A stretch of 64,000 nt of DNA from Sphingomonas crocodyli. GTDB lineage: Bacteria > Pseudomonadota > Alphaproteobacteria > Sphingomonadales > Sphingomonadaceae. Shown here piece by piece: positions 26,362 through 36,043 of this stretch. The position numbers and the translations under genes were made by a program. How positions within the stretch are numbered: the stretch's first letter is position 1; each line of letters opens with the position of its first letter. The stretch spans positions 62,001-126,000 of the forward strand of contig NZ_SACN01000002.1 of NCBI RefSeq assembly GCF_004005865.1, given 5' to 3'. The notes below the pieces were generated by a model that was not told where the DNA came from, searched no databases, and saw only the letters and a program-made list of their open reading frames with translations.

Positions 26362-26425
26362 GGCGCCTGTCCTAGGCGCGCCTACGCCCCCGCCGCAAGC
26401 CCGCTGGTCGCGGGAGTGTGATAAT

Positions 26426-26442
26426 TCTACTATATTGGTAGA
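26426..26442 (-). promoter_or_regulatory. Operator-like dyad upstream of the MFS-cysK pair
   Basis: On the minus strand TCTAC-CAATATA-GTAGA is a 5-base inverted repeat spaced by seven AT-rich bases, directly before the end of the upstream gene, with TATAAT overlapping nearby (26443-26448 region). It fits a MarR/TetR-sized site and the -10 region of a promoter; no -35 box is clear. Confidence 0.4.
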
Positions 26443-27804
26443 TTATAGAGATTGGCCGGGTTTGCCGAGCTTGATGCGGCCAAGGCTGAACAGGCCGCCG
26501 ATCACCGCGAAGGCCGCCGCGATCAGCACGGGCGCGCGGCCATCGCCAATGCCTATCGCGAGCAGCGCGGCGACCATCGTCGCGCCCAGCGTCTGCCCGG
26601 TCATTCGCGTGGTCGATGTCAGCCCGCCCGCCGCCGCCGCGCGATCGCGCGGAGTTGCCGCCATCACGAGGCGGACGTTGGTCGGCAGATAGAGCGCGAC
26701 CCCGACGCCGCAGACGGCCATCCGCCAGGCGACATCGAACGATGTCGGGTGGACGGGCAGGAAGGCCATCAGCAACAGGCCGATCACGAACACGAACATG
26801 CCCGAAGCGCCCAATATGCCGGCGTTGAGCTTGTCGGCCAGCGTCGCGGAGATCGGCGCCATCACCATCAGCGTCAGCGGCATCGGCGTCATCACCGCAC
26901 CCACCTGTGCGGGCGTGAAGCCGTAAAGATGCTGGAGGCGGAAGGGCATCGACAAGGTCAGGCTGACATTCGCCATAAAGACGAGCAATGCGCCCGCGAT
27001 CGACAGTGAGATCAGCTTGCTGGCGAACAGATCGACCGGAAGGATCGGCCGCTCCTCTTGCAATTCGTGCTTCACGAAACGGATCGCGACCAGCACGCCC
27101 ACGCCCATTACCGCCAGCGACACGATCGGCGAATCGCCATGCACCAGCCCTTCGAGCCCGAAGATCAGCAGGCCGAAGACGATGACGTTATAGACCGATC
27201 CCACCAGATCGAACTTGCCCTCCGACGGCGGAATGTCCGGCAGCGCGTGACGCCCGAGGATCAGCGACAGGATCGCGAAGGGCACGGCGGCAGCGAACAC
27301 CCAGGGCCATTGGCCGTATAGCAGGATGAAGCCGCCCAATGTCGGCGCGAGCGCCGCCGAACTCGACGCGACCACGCTGTTGACACCCAACCCGCGCCCC
27401 AGATGGCTCGACGGATAGATGTTGCGGATCATCGCCGCCATCATGCTGAGCGTCGCGGCGGCCCCCAGCCCCTGCATCGCGCGCACCACCAGCAGGAAGG
27501 GCAGGCTTTTTGCGAAGAAGCAGAGGATGGTCGAGATCGCGAACAGCATCTGCCCATATTGGTAGAAGCGTTTCAGCCCGATCCGATCGCCGATCCCCGC
27601 GCAGGGCAGCATCGTCATCAACAGGGTCAGCTGATAGACGGTGACGACCAGCACCGCCGCCGATCCGTCGACATGCAGATCGCGCGCGATCGTCGGCAGC
27701 GCGACCGTGGCGATCGCGCCGTCGATCGTGGTCAGCGCGGTGCCCATCGACAAGGCGATGATCGCCAGCAGTCGCCGGGGCTGGGGAAGGCCGTCTTCGT
27801 TCAT
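26443..27804 (-). CDS. MFS transporter, DHA2 (EmrB/QacA) type
   Basis: A 453-residue drug:H+ antiporter-like protein. Helix 1 contains the DHA2 motif in LTTIDGAIATVALPTIARDL, and GIGDRIGLKRFY lies in loop 2-3. About fourteen helices are predicted. The start ATG 27804 overlaps the stop of the TMEM175-like gene by four bases, which favours it over the longer frame from 27834. It probably exports toxic compounds. Confidence 0.9.
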   Translation of the reverse strand: MNEDGLPQPRRLLAIIALSMGTALTTIDGAIATVALPTIARDLHVDGSAAVLVVTVYQLTLLMTMLPCAGIGDRIGLKRFYQYGQMLFAISTILCFFAKSLPFLLVVRAMQGLGAAATLSMMAAMIRNIYPSSHLGRGLGVNSVVASSSAALAPTLGGFILLYGQWPWVFAAAVPFAILSLILGRHALPDIPPSEGKFDLVGSVYNVIVFGLLIFGLEGLVHGDSPIVSLAVMGVGVLVAIRFVKHELQEERPILPVDLFASKLISLSIAGALLVFMANVSLTLSMPFRLQHLYGFTPAQVGAVMTPMPLTLMVMAPISATLADKLNAGILGASGMFVFVIGLLLMAFLPVHPTSFDVAWRMAVCGVGVALYLPTNVRLVMAATPRDRAAAAGGLTSTTRMTGQTLGATMVAALLAIGIGDGRAPVLIAAAFAVIGGLFSLGRIKLGKPGQSL

Positions 27805-28436
27805 GCCGGCGTATCGCCCCAATGCCAGAACCACGAAAAGACCCCGATCGTTATCGGCAGGCTCGCGTAGATGAAGGGTGCGAAGAAGGCCGGGCTGCCC
27901 CCTGCCATCGCGAGCGCGGTCGAGACGACGGCGGTTCCCGCGAGGATCGCATAGATGATCGCCTCTCCCTTCACGGGGGAGCGCAGCGCCGGATCAAGCT
28001 CGGTAGAGACGAAGGCGTCCCAGAACAGCAGCGAGGTCGTGGCCGACATCGCAAAGAAGCCGACGCCATAGACGGTGAACAGCATCCGCACGGACGGGCG
28101 ATCGGGGTCCGGTTCGCCGAATATCAGCGATGACAGGTCGGTCGCCATCGCGCCCAGCGGGAAGATGTAGATCAGAACCACGAAGATCAGCAGGAAGGTG
28201 AGCAACACCGATCGCCAGTCCCCTTCGCCGCGGAACCGCCGCCAGCGGACATGCGCGAACCAGAACATGCCAACGATCACGTAGCCGATCCCGAAGGCCG
28301 GGATGCGGCGCACGATCGTCATGAGATCGGCATCGCTACCCTCGGTCGACATGCCGCCCGACACCATCAGCACGGTCACCGCAAAGGCGAAAGCGGCGTC
28401 GGTGAACGCGTCGAGACGGGCTGAGACGGAGGTCAT
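27801..28436 (-). CDS. TMEM175-family (DUF1211) membrane protein
   Basis: A 211-residue protein with about six helices. The first reads RLDAFTDAAFAFAVTVLMV, close to the TMEM175 signature R-x3-F-S-D-x-V-F-A-I-A-x-T-L; here Thr replaces the Ser. Bacterial TMEM175 proteins form tetrameric K+-permeable channels. It is coupled to the MFS gene at 27804 by a four-base overlap. Confidence 0.85.
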   Translation of the reverse strand: MTSVSARLDAFTDAAFAFAVTVLMVSGGMSTEGSDADLMTIVRRIPAFGIGYVIVGMFWFAHVRWRRFRGEGDWRSVLLTFLLIFVVLIYIFPLGAMATDLSSLIFGEPDPDRPSVRMLFTVYGVGFFAMSATTSLLFWDAFVSTELDPALRSPVKGEAIIYAILAGTAVVSTALAMAGGSPAFFAPFIYASLPITIGVFSWFWHWGDTPA

Positions 28437-28503
28437 CGTTGGCCAGCCTTAACGGCAGGGTGCATTGGCGCAAGCGTATGCCCTTGCCCAAGACGCGCGG
28501 AAA

Positions 28504-30789
28504 TCAGCCCGGCACGCTCACGAAGCTGTCGAGGACGCGCTTGCGGCCGGACTGTTCGAAGTCGATCTCCAGCTTGTTGCCCTCGATCTCGACCACCGCG
28601 CCATAGCCGAACTTGGTGTGGAAGACGCGGGTGCCCAGCGCGATGTCCTTGCGTGAGGGCTGCGCGATGCTGACGGCCGAGGCGCGCGATTCGAGGACGC
28701 GGCCGCTGGCCCCCGGCGACTTGGGGATCGGCCCGACCGCCGCCGCCCGCTGCCAGCCGGGGCCGCGCCCCTGCGCGCGGGCGACATGCGCGAACGGATC
28801 GGACTGTTCGGACCATTGCGCGCGCCACAGCGATTCGCCGCCCGACATCGTCGTCTCGGCATCGACATGCTCCTTGGGCAGTTCGCCCACAAAGCGCGAC
28901 GGGATCGACGAGGTCCACTGGCCGTAGATGCGGCGATTGGCGGCGTGGATGATCGTGCATTTCCGCCGTGCGCGCGTGATCGCGACATAAGCGAGGCGAC
29001 GCTCCTCCTCGAGGCTGGCGAGCCCGCCTTCGTCGAGCGCGCGTTGCGAGGGGAAGACGCCCTCCTCCCAGCCCGCGAGGAACACGGTGCCGAACTCCAG
29101 CCCCTTGGCGGCGTGGATCGTCATGATCGTCACCTTCGCCGTATCGGCGTCGGCATCATTGTCCATGACCAGGCTGACATGTTCGAGGAAGGCGGGGAGG
29201 TTTTCATAATCCTCCATCGCGCGGGCGAGTTCGCTCAGATTGTCCAGCCGTCCGTCGGCCTCTGTCGATTTTTCGGCCTGGAGCATCGCGGTATAGCCCG
29301 ATTCCTCCAGCACCAGCCGGGTCAGTTCGGCGTGCGGCAGATCGTTCATCCGATCGCGCCAGCGCGCGATATCGCCGACCAGATTGCCGAGTGCGCGGCG
29401 CGCCTGCGGGGTGAGTTCGTCGGTGCCGAGAATGCGCGCGGCGGCGAGCGTGAGGGGGATGCCCTCGGCGCGCGCGAGCATGTGGAGCTTGGACACCGCC
29501 TTGTCGCCCAGCCCGCGCTTGGGCGTGTTGACGATGCGTTCGAAGGCGAGGTCGTCGGCCGGCTGGCTGATGACGCGCAGATAAGCGAGCGCATCGCGGA
29601 TTTCGGCGCGCTCGTAGAAGCGGAAGCCGCCGACGATGCGATAGGGCAGGCCGATCGCGATGAAGCGGTCTTCGAACTCGCGCGTCTGAAACTGCGCACG
29701 CACGAGGATCGCGACGTCGTCGAGCTTGCCGCCATTGCGTTGATAGGTCTCGATCTCCTCGCCGACGCGGCGGGCTTCTTCGGGGCCGTCCCAGACGCCG
29801 ACGACGCGAACCTTCTCGCCGTCGGCCGCCTCGGTCCACAAAGACTTGCCCAGCCGCCCGCCATTGTTCGCGATCACGCCCGACGCGGCGGCCAGGATAT
29901 GCGGCGTCGACCGGTAATTCTGTTCGAGGCGTATGACGGCGGCGCCCGGAAAGTCCCGCTCGAAGCGCAGGATGTTGGCGACTTCCGCACCGCGCCACGA
30001 ATAGATCGACTGATCGTCGTCACCGACGCAGCAGATATTCTTGCGCCGCTGCGCGATCAGGCGGAGCCACAGATATTGGGCGCTGTTCGTGTCCTGATAT
30101 TCGTCGACCATCACGTAGCGGAAGCGCTCCTGATACGCCTCCAGCACGTCGCGATGCGTCTTCAGGATGGTCAGCATGTGGAGCAGCAGATCGCCGAAGT
30201 CGCAGGCGTTCACCGCGCGCAGCCGATCCTGATATTGCTGATAGAGTTCGCCGCCGCGCCCGTTGGCGAACTGCTCGCTCTCGCCCGCGTCGATATCCGC
30301 CGGGGTGAGGCCGCGATTCTTCCAGCGATCGATCACGCCGGCGAACTGGCGCGCGGGCCATCGCTTCTCGTCGAGGTCGGCGGCGGCCAGGATCTGCTTG
30401 ATCAGGCGCAACTGATCGTCGGTGTCGAGGATGGTGAAGCTGGGAGTCAGGCCCACCAGTTCGGCATGACGGCGCAGCATCCGCGCGGCGACCGCATGGA
30501 AGGTGCCGAGCCACGCCATCCCTTCGACCGCCTGCCCCAGCAGCCTGCCCACGCGCTCGCGCATTTCGCGCGCGGCCTTGTTGGTGAAGGTGACGGCGAG
30601 AATCTCGGATGGCCAGGCGCGGCGCGTGGCGACAAGATGTGCGAGACGGGCGGTGAGCGCGGCGGTCTTGCCCGTGCCCGCGCCGGCGAGGACGAGCACC
30701 GGGCCTTCGGTTGTCAGCACCGCCTCACGCTGGGGCGGGTTCAGGCCTTGCAGATAGCCGGGTTCGGAAATGGGCGCGTCACTGTTCAC
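28504..30789 (-). CDS. uvrD: UvrD/PcrA-type ATP-dependent DNA helicase
   Basis: A superfamily 1A helicase of about 761 residues. Motifs seen in order: Q-motif LNPPQREAV, Walker A GAGTGKT, motif II DEYQDTN, motif III GDDDQSIYSWRGA, motif IV QNYRST, motif V TIHAAKGLEF and motif VI YVAITRAR. The C-terminus has a Tudor-like domain (LGTRVFHTKFGYGAVVEIEGNKLEIDF), which in PcrA binds RNA polymerase. It unwinds DNA in excision and mismatch repair. The start is uncertain: GTG 30789 or TTG 30825; neither has a clear ribosome site. Confidence 0.95.
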   Translation of the reverse strand: MNSDAPISEPGYLQGLNPPQREAVLTTEGPVLVLAGAGTGKTAALTARLAHLVATRRAWPSEILAVTFTNKAAREMRERVGRLLGQAVEGMAWLGTFHAVAARMLRRHAELVGLTPSFTILDTDDQLRLIKQILAAADLDEKRWPARQFAGVIDRWKNRGLTPADIDAGESEQFANGRGGELYQQYQDRLRAVNACDFGDLLLHMLTILKTHRDVLEAYQERFRYVMVDEYQDTNSAQYLWLRLIAQRRKNICCVGDDDQSIYSWRGAEVANILRFERDFPGAAVIRLEQNYRSTPHILAAASGVIANNGGRLGKSLWTEAADGEKVRVVGVWDGPEEARRVGEEIETYQRNGGKLDDVAILVRAQFQTREFEDRFIAIGLPYRIVGGFRFYERAEIRDALAYLRVISQPADDLAFERIVNTPKRGLGDKAVSKLHMLARAEGIPLTLAAARILGTDELTPQARRALGNLVGDIARWRDRMNDLPHAELTRLVLEESGYTAMLQAEKSTEADGRLDNLSELARAMEDYENLPAFLEHVSLVMDNDADADTAKVTIMTIHAAKGLEFGTVFLAGWEEGVFPSQRALDEGGLASLEEERRLAYVAITRARRKCTIIHAANRRIYGQWTSSIPSRFVGELPKEHVDAETTMSGGESLWRAQWSEQSDPFAHVARAQGRGPGWQRAAAVGPIPKSPGASGRVLESRASAVSIAQPSRKDIALGTRVFHTKFGYGAVVEIEGNKLEIDFEQSGRKRVLDSFVSVPG

Positions 30790-30838
30790 GCGCGAACAGG
30801 TAGGGAACGGAGCCGCTGCGGGCAACCCCGTCTTTCTA

Positions 30839-30958
30839 TCAGAGGAAGGCGGCGCCGATCGCGAGCCACATGACGGTCGACAAGGCGAAACCGAAGGCGT
30901 GGCGAACGCTCAACACGAGTTGCGGCGCGATAGCGGCGGCGGGGGCAGTCGGCAGCAT
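30839..30958 (-). CDS. 39-residue membrane peptide
   Basis: ATG 30958 is preceded by GGAG at six bases and opens 39 codons (MLPTAPAAAIAPQLVLSV...). The C-terminal half is hydrophobic (about residues 22-39) with Trp, giving one short membrane helix. It lies between tRNA-Lys and uvrD in a gap too large for regulation only. No family is known to me; codon use is like that of neighbours. Confidence 0.55.
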   Translation of the reverse strand: MLPTAPAAAIAPQLVLSVRHAFGFALSTVMWLAIGAAFL

Positions 30959-31132
30959 CCTGGACTCCGGGGAAATTGTTTTTTGAACGCTACGACGCAA
31001 CGGCCTGTCTCAAATGTGAGACTTTCGCGACTTTTGCCAGTGCTAAGATCGAACGCTGCGCCGCGAGACAATTGCGTTACGCGCACGTTGCGGTGCGGTA
31101 ACAAAATGGCGGGCGCTGTGGGGTGGGATGCT

Positions 31133-31208
31133 TGGTGAGCTCGATGGGATTCGAACCCATGACCTACAGATTAAAAGTCCGTTGCTCTACCGACTGAGCT
31201 ACGAGCTC
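31133..31208 (-). tRNA. tRNA-Lys (TTT)
   Basis: A 76-base gene with encoded CCA. The acceptor stem is GAGCTCG/CGAGCTC, the D-arm has GTAGCTCAGTCGGTAGAGC, the anticodon loop is CTTTTAA (anticodon TTT) and the T-arm has GGTTCGAATCC. It lies 17 bases after folK on the same strand and may be processed from that transcript. Confidence 0.97.
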
Positions 31209-31225
31209 GACCAAGGCTGGCGTCT

Positions 31226-31708
31226 CTAGGAGCGAGGGCGGGCGCGGTCAAGGCGGGCGAGGGCATGGGCGACTTTGCCCGGCCCAAGGCGCCAGTGCGA
31301 TGCGATCGTGGCGAGCGGTTTCAGCACGAAGGCGCGCTTCGCCGTTTCCCGGTGCGGGATCGACAGCCGACGGCTGCGGAAGGCGCCACCCGACCACAGG
31401 ATGATATCGAGATCGAGCACGCGCGGACCCCAGCGCCGCCCACGCCGGCGGCCGAAGCTGCGCTCGATGCGCTTGAACAAGGCGAGCAGCTGGGGCGGAT
31501 CGAGCGGCGTCTCGGCGAGCAGGGCGGCGTTCGCAAAGGCGCGGCCGGCGGGGCCAAGCGCGGGGGTGGCGAGGATCGGTGAGGTCACGATGATCGCCAC
31601 GCCTTCGACCTCCAGCGCGGCGATCGCGGCGCGCAGCACCGCGGCCGGCGCGCCGTGGCGGCCGTGGCGCCGGTTCGATCCGAGCGCGATGGCGTAAGTC
31701 TGGATCAT
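31226..31708 (-). CDS. folK: 2-amino-4-hydroxy-6-hydroxymethyldihydropteridine pyrophosphokinase
   Basis: A 160-residue HPPK of folate synthesis. It has ALGSNRRHGRHGAP at the start, TSPILATPALGP, then the ATP/Mg motif GRRWGPRVLDLDIILW with the D-x-D pair, and SIPHRETAKRAFVLKPL. The N-terminal part is usual length. Its ATG overlaps the flippase stop by four bases. Confidence 0.96.
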   Translation of the reverse strand: MIQTYAIALGSNRRHGRHGAPAAVLRAAIAALEVEGVAIIVTSPILATPALGPAGRAFANAALLAETPLDPPQLLALFKRIERSFGRRRGRRWGPRVLDLDIILWSGGAFRSRRLSIPHRETAKRAFVLKPLATIASHWRLGPGKVAHALARLDRARPRS

Positions 31709-33216
31709 GCCTCCTTGAGGCGGAACAGGGTGCGGTCTTCCTTGGTAAAGCCGAAGCGCCAGATAACCGCGCCGAACGCCGCGAGGATCGCGGGGATGCC
31801 GAAGGCCAGCTCGACCCATTCGGGCAATTGCACCGCGACCATGCCGACCACGCCCGCCGCCAGCGCCGCCCAGATGAGCGGCCAGCGCCAGCCCGACACC
31901 GGCGCGCCGAGCAGTCGCGACAGGAGCGACGACTTCATCACCGATGCGATGCCCAGCGCGGTGGCCAGCGCCATTGCCGGCGCCGCCGCCTGCCACAATA
32001 CGGGCAGGTGGAATTCGTCCCGCAGCACCAGCACGAAGGCGAAGCTCAGCGCGATCTGGATGCCGATCATGCCCAGCGAGATCATCAGGTTCAGGTGGCG
32101 CGCGACGTAGATCAGCGCCGATTCGGATACCGCCGCCGTTGCCGCGACGACTTCGGCGAGGAGGAGGAAGGACAAGGCCATCGCGCCGCCGACGAAGTTC
32201 GGGCCGACAAGACCCATCACGCCCTCGCCGGTGATGCCCAGCGCAAGGCCGATCCCCGCCTGCGCGGCGATGATCCAGAAGCCGACCTGCCGCACCTGCT
32301 GCGCAACCGCGGCCTTGTTGCCGGCTTCGAGGTTGCGGGTGATGACCGGGCCGAGGATCGGATCGAAGCTGGTCTTGAGCTTCTGTGGCAGCGAAGCGAC
32401 CTGTTGCGCGACATAATAGATGCCGACGATCGCGGGCGAGAAGAACAGGCCGAGGATCGCGATGTCGAGCCGGCGCGAACCCCATTCGATCGCGTCGGCG
32501 GCGGCGAGCGGCACGTTGCGCTTCACGATGTAGAGCAGCCCTGCGAGCCGCGGTCGCCAGCCGCGCGGCCAGCCGAAGCTGCGGATCAGCGGGATGATCG
32601 AGGCGACCAGAGCCGCGCCCATCGACACGACATAGGCGATGATCAGTCCGTCGCGCAGCGAATAGAAGGCAAGGCCGAAGGCCGCGATGCTGATCGTCCA
32701 CGGTTCGATGATCGATCGCGCGCGCACCGTCGCCGCGATATCGAGGCGGTAGGCGAGCGCGGCCAGCGAAATGTCCGACCAGGCGAGCGCAAAGATCGTC
32801 AGCGGTAGCAGCCATTCGAGCCCGTTGATGCCGCTGTTGGGGAACATCAGTTCGGGTAGATAGCCGAGCGTGGTCGCAGCGATGGCCGAGGCGATCGCGC
32901 CGAGCAGCAGCGCATCCCACACGACATGAACGTGCGGTCGATCGGTGGCCGACAATTGTTCGGCCAGCCCGCGCTTCAGGCCGAGCGTTGCCAGCGTCGC
33001 GACGAATTCGACGATGATGATCGCATAAGCGAAGCGACCCAGCGCCTCGGCCCCATACCAGCGGCCGGCGATGAACAGGAAAGGCAGCCGCGCGGCGAGA
33101 CGCAGCAGGAAGCCGAAGAAATTGGTGCGCCCGCCTTTGGCGAGCGCCTGGATGTCGTCACCCTGCTTGGGCGGCGTCGCGCCATCCTGTGGCGCGGTCT
33201 CGGGCGGAAGGCTCAA
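31705..33216 (-). CDS. Polysaccharide flippase (MOP/Wzx-like) membrane protein
   Basis: A protein of about 503 residues with twelve to fourteen helices. It has the pattern of lipopolysaccharide/O-antigen flippases (GRWYGAEALGRFAYAIIIVEF in helix 2, RNLEAGNKAAVAQQV between helices). The best start is TTG 33216, which overlaps the polA stop as TTGA; no ATG exists until well inside the membrane domain. No glycosyltransferase cluster is nearby. Confidence 0.85.
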   Translation of the reverse strand: MSLPPETAPQDGATPPKQGDDIQALAKGGRTNFFGFLLRLAARLPFLFIAGRWYGAEALGRFAYAIIIVEFVATLATLGLKRGLAEQLSATDRPHVHVVWDALLLGAIASAIAATTLGYLPELMFPNSGINGLEWLLPLTIFALAWSDISLAALAYRLDIAATVRARSIIEPWTISIAAFGLAFYSLRDGLIIAYVVSMGAALVASIIPLIRSFGWPRGWRPRLAGLLYIVKRNVPLAAADAIEWGSRRLDIAILGLFFSPAIVGIYYVAQQVASLPQKLKTSFDPILGPVITRNLEAGNKAAVAQQVRQVGFWIIAAQAGIGLALGITGEGVMGLVGPNFVGGAMALSFLLLAEVVAATAAVSESALIYVARHLNLMISLGMIGIQIALSFAFVLVLRDEFHLPVLWQAAAPAMALATALGIASVMKSSLLSRLLGAPVSGWRWPLIWAALAAGVVGMVAVQLPEWVELAFGIPAILAAFGAVIWRFGFTKEDRTLFRLKEA

Positions 33217-35990
33217 TGCGCGGCGCCCCAGCTCGAACCTGTGCCGATTTCGACACCCAGCGGCACTGACAGCGAGACATAGGGTTCGCATGCGCCCGCC
33301 ATCACCTCACGGATCACCACGCTCGCGGCCTCGACCTGATCGGGGGCGAGTTCGAACACCAGTTCGTCGTGCACCTGCAGCAGCATGCGCACGTCGGCGA
33401 GACCTGCGGCAGCGAGCGCCGGCTCCATGCGCAGCATCGCGCGCTTGATGATGTCGGCGCTGGTGCCCTGGATCGGGGCGTTGATCGCCTGACGTTCGGC
33501 CGACTGGCGCTCGCCCTGCTTTGACGAACGGATCCACGGCAGATGGGTCTTGCGGCCGAACAATGTGGTGGTGAAGCCCTTCTCGCGCACTTCGGCGAGC
33601 GTCGCGGCGATATAGTGGTTGATGCCGGGGAAGCGCGCGAAATAGCGGTCGATCATCGCCTGCGCCTCGGCGCGCGGCACCTCCAGCCGGTTGGCGAGGC
33701 CGAAGGCGGAGATGCCGTAGAGGATCGAGAAGTTGATCGTCTTGGCGCGCGCGCGGGTGTCGCGCGTTACTTCGCCGAACACCTCCTGCGCGGTCAGCGA
33801 GTGGATGTCCTCGCCCTTGGCGAAAGCCTCCTTGAGCGCGGGCACATCGGCCATATGCGCGGCAAGGCGCAATTCGATCTGCGAATAGTCGGCCGACAGG
33901 ATCACCTTGCCCGGTTCGGCCACGAAGGCATCGCGGATGCGGCGGCCCTGTTCGGTGCGGATCGGGATATTCTGCAGGTTCGGGTCGGTCGACGACAGGC
34001 GCCCGGTCTGCGCGACCGCCATCGAGAAGCTGGTGTGGACGCGCCCCGTCTTCGGGTTGATCTGCTCCTGCAGCGCCTCGGTATAGGTCGAGCGCAGCTT
34101 GGTGAGCTGGCGCCAGTCGAGCACCATGCGCGCGATCGTCACGCCTTCGCCGGCCAGCCGCTCCATCTCGTTAACGTCGGTCGAATAGACGCCCGACTTG
34201 CCCTTGCGCCCACCCTTCAGGCCCATGCGATCGAACAGGACGTCGCCCAGCTGCTTGGGGCTGCCGACGGTGAAGGGGCCGCCGGCCTCCTTGTGAATCT
34301 CGGCTTCGAGCCGCGATGCTTCGCCGGCGAATTCGGCGGAGAGGCGCGCCAGTTCCTCGCGATCGACCTTGATGCCGGCCGTCTCCATCCGCGCGAGGAC
34401 GGGGACGAGCGGGCGATCGACCAGTTCATAGACCCGCGTCGCGCCTTCGCGCGCCAGCCGGCCTTTCAGCGTCTGCCACAGCCGCAGCGTGACGTCGGCA
34501 TCCTCGGCCGCATATTCGGTCGCGCGGTCGAGCGTGACCTTGTCGAAGGTGATCTGCGCCTTGCCGGTGCCGCACACCGTCTTGAACTCGATACAGGCAT
34601 GATCGAGGTGGCGCTGCGCCAGATCGTCCATGCCGTGCCCGCCAAGGCCCGCGTCGAGATCATAGCTGAGCAGCATCGTATCGTCATAAGGCGCGACCTG
34701 AATGCCTTCGCCCGCCAGAACGACCATGTCATATTTGATGTTCTGGCCGATCTTCAGGATCGACGGATCTTCGAGCAGCGGCTTCAGCTTCGCGATCGCG
34801 GTGGTCTTGGCGATCTGCTTCGGCGTTTCGGACAGCAGGCCGTCGCCGATATGCGCGAGCGGAATGTAGCAGGCCTTGCCCGGCGCGGTCGCGAGGCTGA
34901 CGCCGACGAGGCGCGCGCGGACCGGATCAGTCGAATCGGTCTCGGTATCGACCGCGATCCGCCCGCATTTGAAACCCTCGGCGATCCAGCGATCGAGCGC
35001 TTCCTCATCGACGACGGTCTCATAATCCTTGTGGTTGAATGGCACCGCGTCGAGCTTGGGCGGCGGGGGCGGAGCCTCCTGCCCGGTCGGCGCGAGTGCG
35101 AGGACGGTCGGCCCGCCGGTCGACGTGCCGCCGACCTTAGCGAGCAGCGACTTGAACCCCATATCTTCCAGGAAGGCGCGCAGCGGCTCGGGCGGCAGGC
35201 CTTTCAGCGCCAGATCGTCGAGCGGCTCGGGCAGCGGCGCATCGCACTTCAGGCGGACGAGTTCGCGCGACAGGCGCGCATTGTCGGCATGGTCGATCAG
35301 CGACTGCTTGAGCTTCGGCTTGGTGATTGCGTCGGTCGAGGCGAGGACTGTGTCGAGATCGCCGAACTGCTGGATCAACTGGCTCGCGGTCTTCGGGCCG
35401 ATGCCGGGAACGCCGGGCACATTGTCGACGCTGTCGCCCATCAGGGCCAGCACGTCGCCCAGCCGCTCGGGCTCGACCCCGAATTTCTCCAGGACATGCT
35501 CCGCGCCGAGACGGCGATTGTTCATCGTGTCGAGCAGGTCGAGACCGGGGCGGATCAGCTGCATCAGATCCTTGTCCGACGACACGATCGTCACCTGCCA
35601 ACCCTGCGCCAAGGCGGCCTCGGCATAGCAGGCGATGATGTCGTCGGCTTCCAGCCCCAGTTCCTCGATGCACGGCACGGAAAAGGCGCGCACCGCATCG
35701 CGGATCAGCGGAAATTGCGGGACGAGATCTTCGGGCGGCGGCGGGCGATGCGCCTTATACTGATCGTACATCTCGTTGCGGAACGTCTTCGACGACGCAT
35801 CGAGGATGACCGCGAGATGGGTCGGGCCGTCGGCCTTGTGCAGTTCGTCGACCAGCTTCCACAACATGGTGGTGAAGCCGAACACCGCGCCTGCGGGGGT
35901 GCCGTGCCGATTCGTGAGCGGCGGCAGGCGGTGATAGGCGCGGAAAATGTAGCCCGAGCCGTCGACCAGATAGAGATGGTTGGAAGACAT
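33213..35990 (-). CDS. polA: DNA polymerase I
   Basis: A 925-residue family A polymerase with all three domains. 5'-3' nuclease: LVDGSGYIFRAYH and GDSVDNVPGVPGIGPKTA. 3'-5' exonuclease appears intact, with DTETDS (Exo I), GQNIKYDMVVL (Exo II) and YAAEDADV (Exo III). Polymerase: motif A LSADYSQIELRLAAH, finger O-helix after RARAKTINFSILYG and motif C QVHDELVFE. It fills gaps and removes Okazaki primers. Its stop overlaps the flippase start. Confidence 0.98.
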   Translation of the reverse strand: MSSNHLYLVDGSGYIFRAYHRLPPLTNRHGTPAGAVFGFTTMLWKLVDELHKADGPTHLAVILDASSKTFRNEMYDQYKAHRPPPPEDLVPQFPLIRDAVRAFSVPCIEELGLEADDIIACYAEAALAQGWQVTIVSSDKDLMQLIRPGLDLLDTMNNRRLGAEHVLEKFGVEPERLGDVLALMGDSVDNVPGVPGIGPKTASQLIQQFGDLDTVLASTDAITKPKLKQSLIDHADNARLSRELVRLKCDAPLPEPLDDLALKGLPPEPLRAFLEDMGFKSLLAKVGGTSTGGPTVLALAPTGQEAPPPPPKLDAVPFNHKDYETVVDEEALDRWIAEGFKCGRIAVDTETDSTDPVRARLVGVSLATAPGKACYIPLAHIGDGLLSETPKQIAKTTAIAKLKPLLEDPSILKIGQNIKYDMVVLAGEGIQVAPYDDTMLLSYDLDAGLGGHGMDDLAQRHLDHACIEFKTVCGTGKAQITFDKVTLDRATEYAAEDADVTLRLWQTLKGRLAREGATRVYELVDRPLVPVLARMETAGIKVDREELARLSAEFAGEASRLEAEIHKEAGGPFTVGSPKQLGDVLFDRMGLKGGRKGKSGVYSTDVNEMERLAGEGVTIARMVLDWRQLTKLRSTYTEALQEQINPKTGRVHTSFSMAVAQTGRLSSTDPNLQNIPIRTEQGRRIRDAFVAEPGKVILSADYSQIELRLAAHMADVPALKEAFAKGEDIHSLTAQEVFGEVTRDTRARAKTINFSILYGISAFGLANRLEVPRAEAQAMIDRYFARFPGINHYIAATLAEVREKGFTTTLFGRKTHLPWIRSSKQGERQSAERQAINAPIQGTSADIIKRAMLRMEPALAAAGLADVRMLLQVHDELVFELAPDQVEAASVVIREVMAGACEPYVSLSVPLGVEIGTGSSWGAAH

Positions 35991-36043
35991 AAGCGCGGGG
36001 GATAGCAGCCCCCGGAACGACTTGGAAGGTTAGCGCGGGCGGC

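Noticed and set aside
28786..30873. 695-codon plus-strand frame across uvrD
   Set aside because: Antisense of all helicase motifs.
33543..36005. 820-codon plus-strand frame across polA
   Set aside because: Antisense shadow.
35996..36014. Hairpin CGGGGG/CCCCCG before polA as a terminator
   Set aside because: Only six pairs and no U-run; could be chance in GC-rich DNA.
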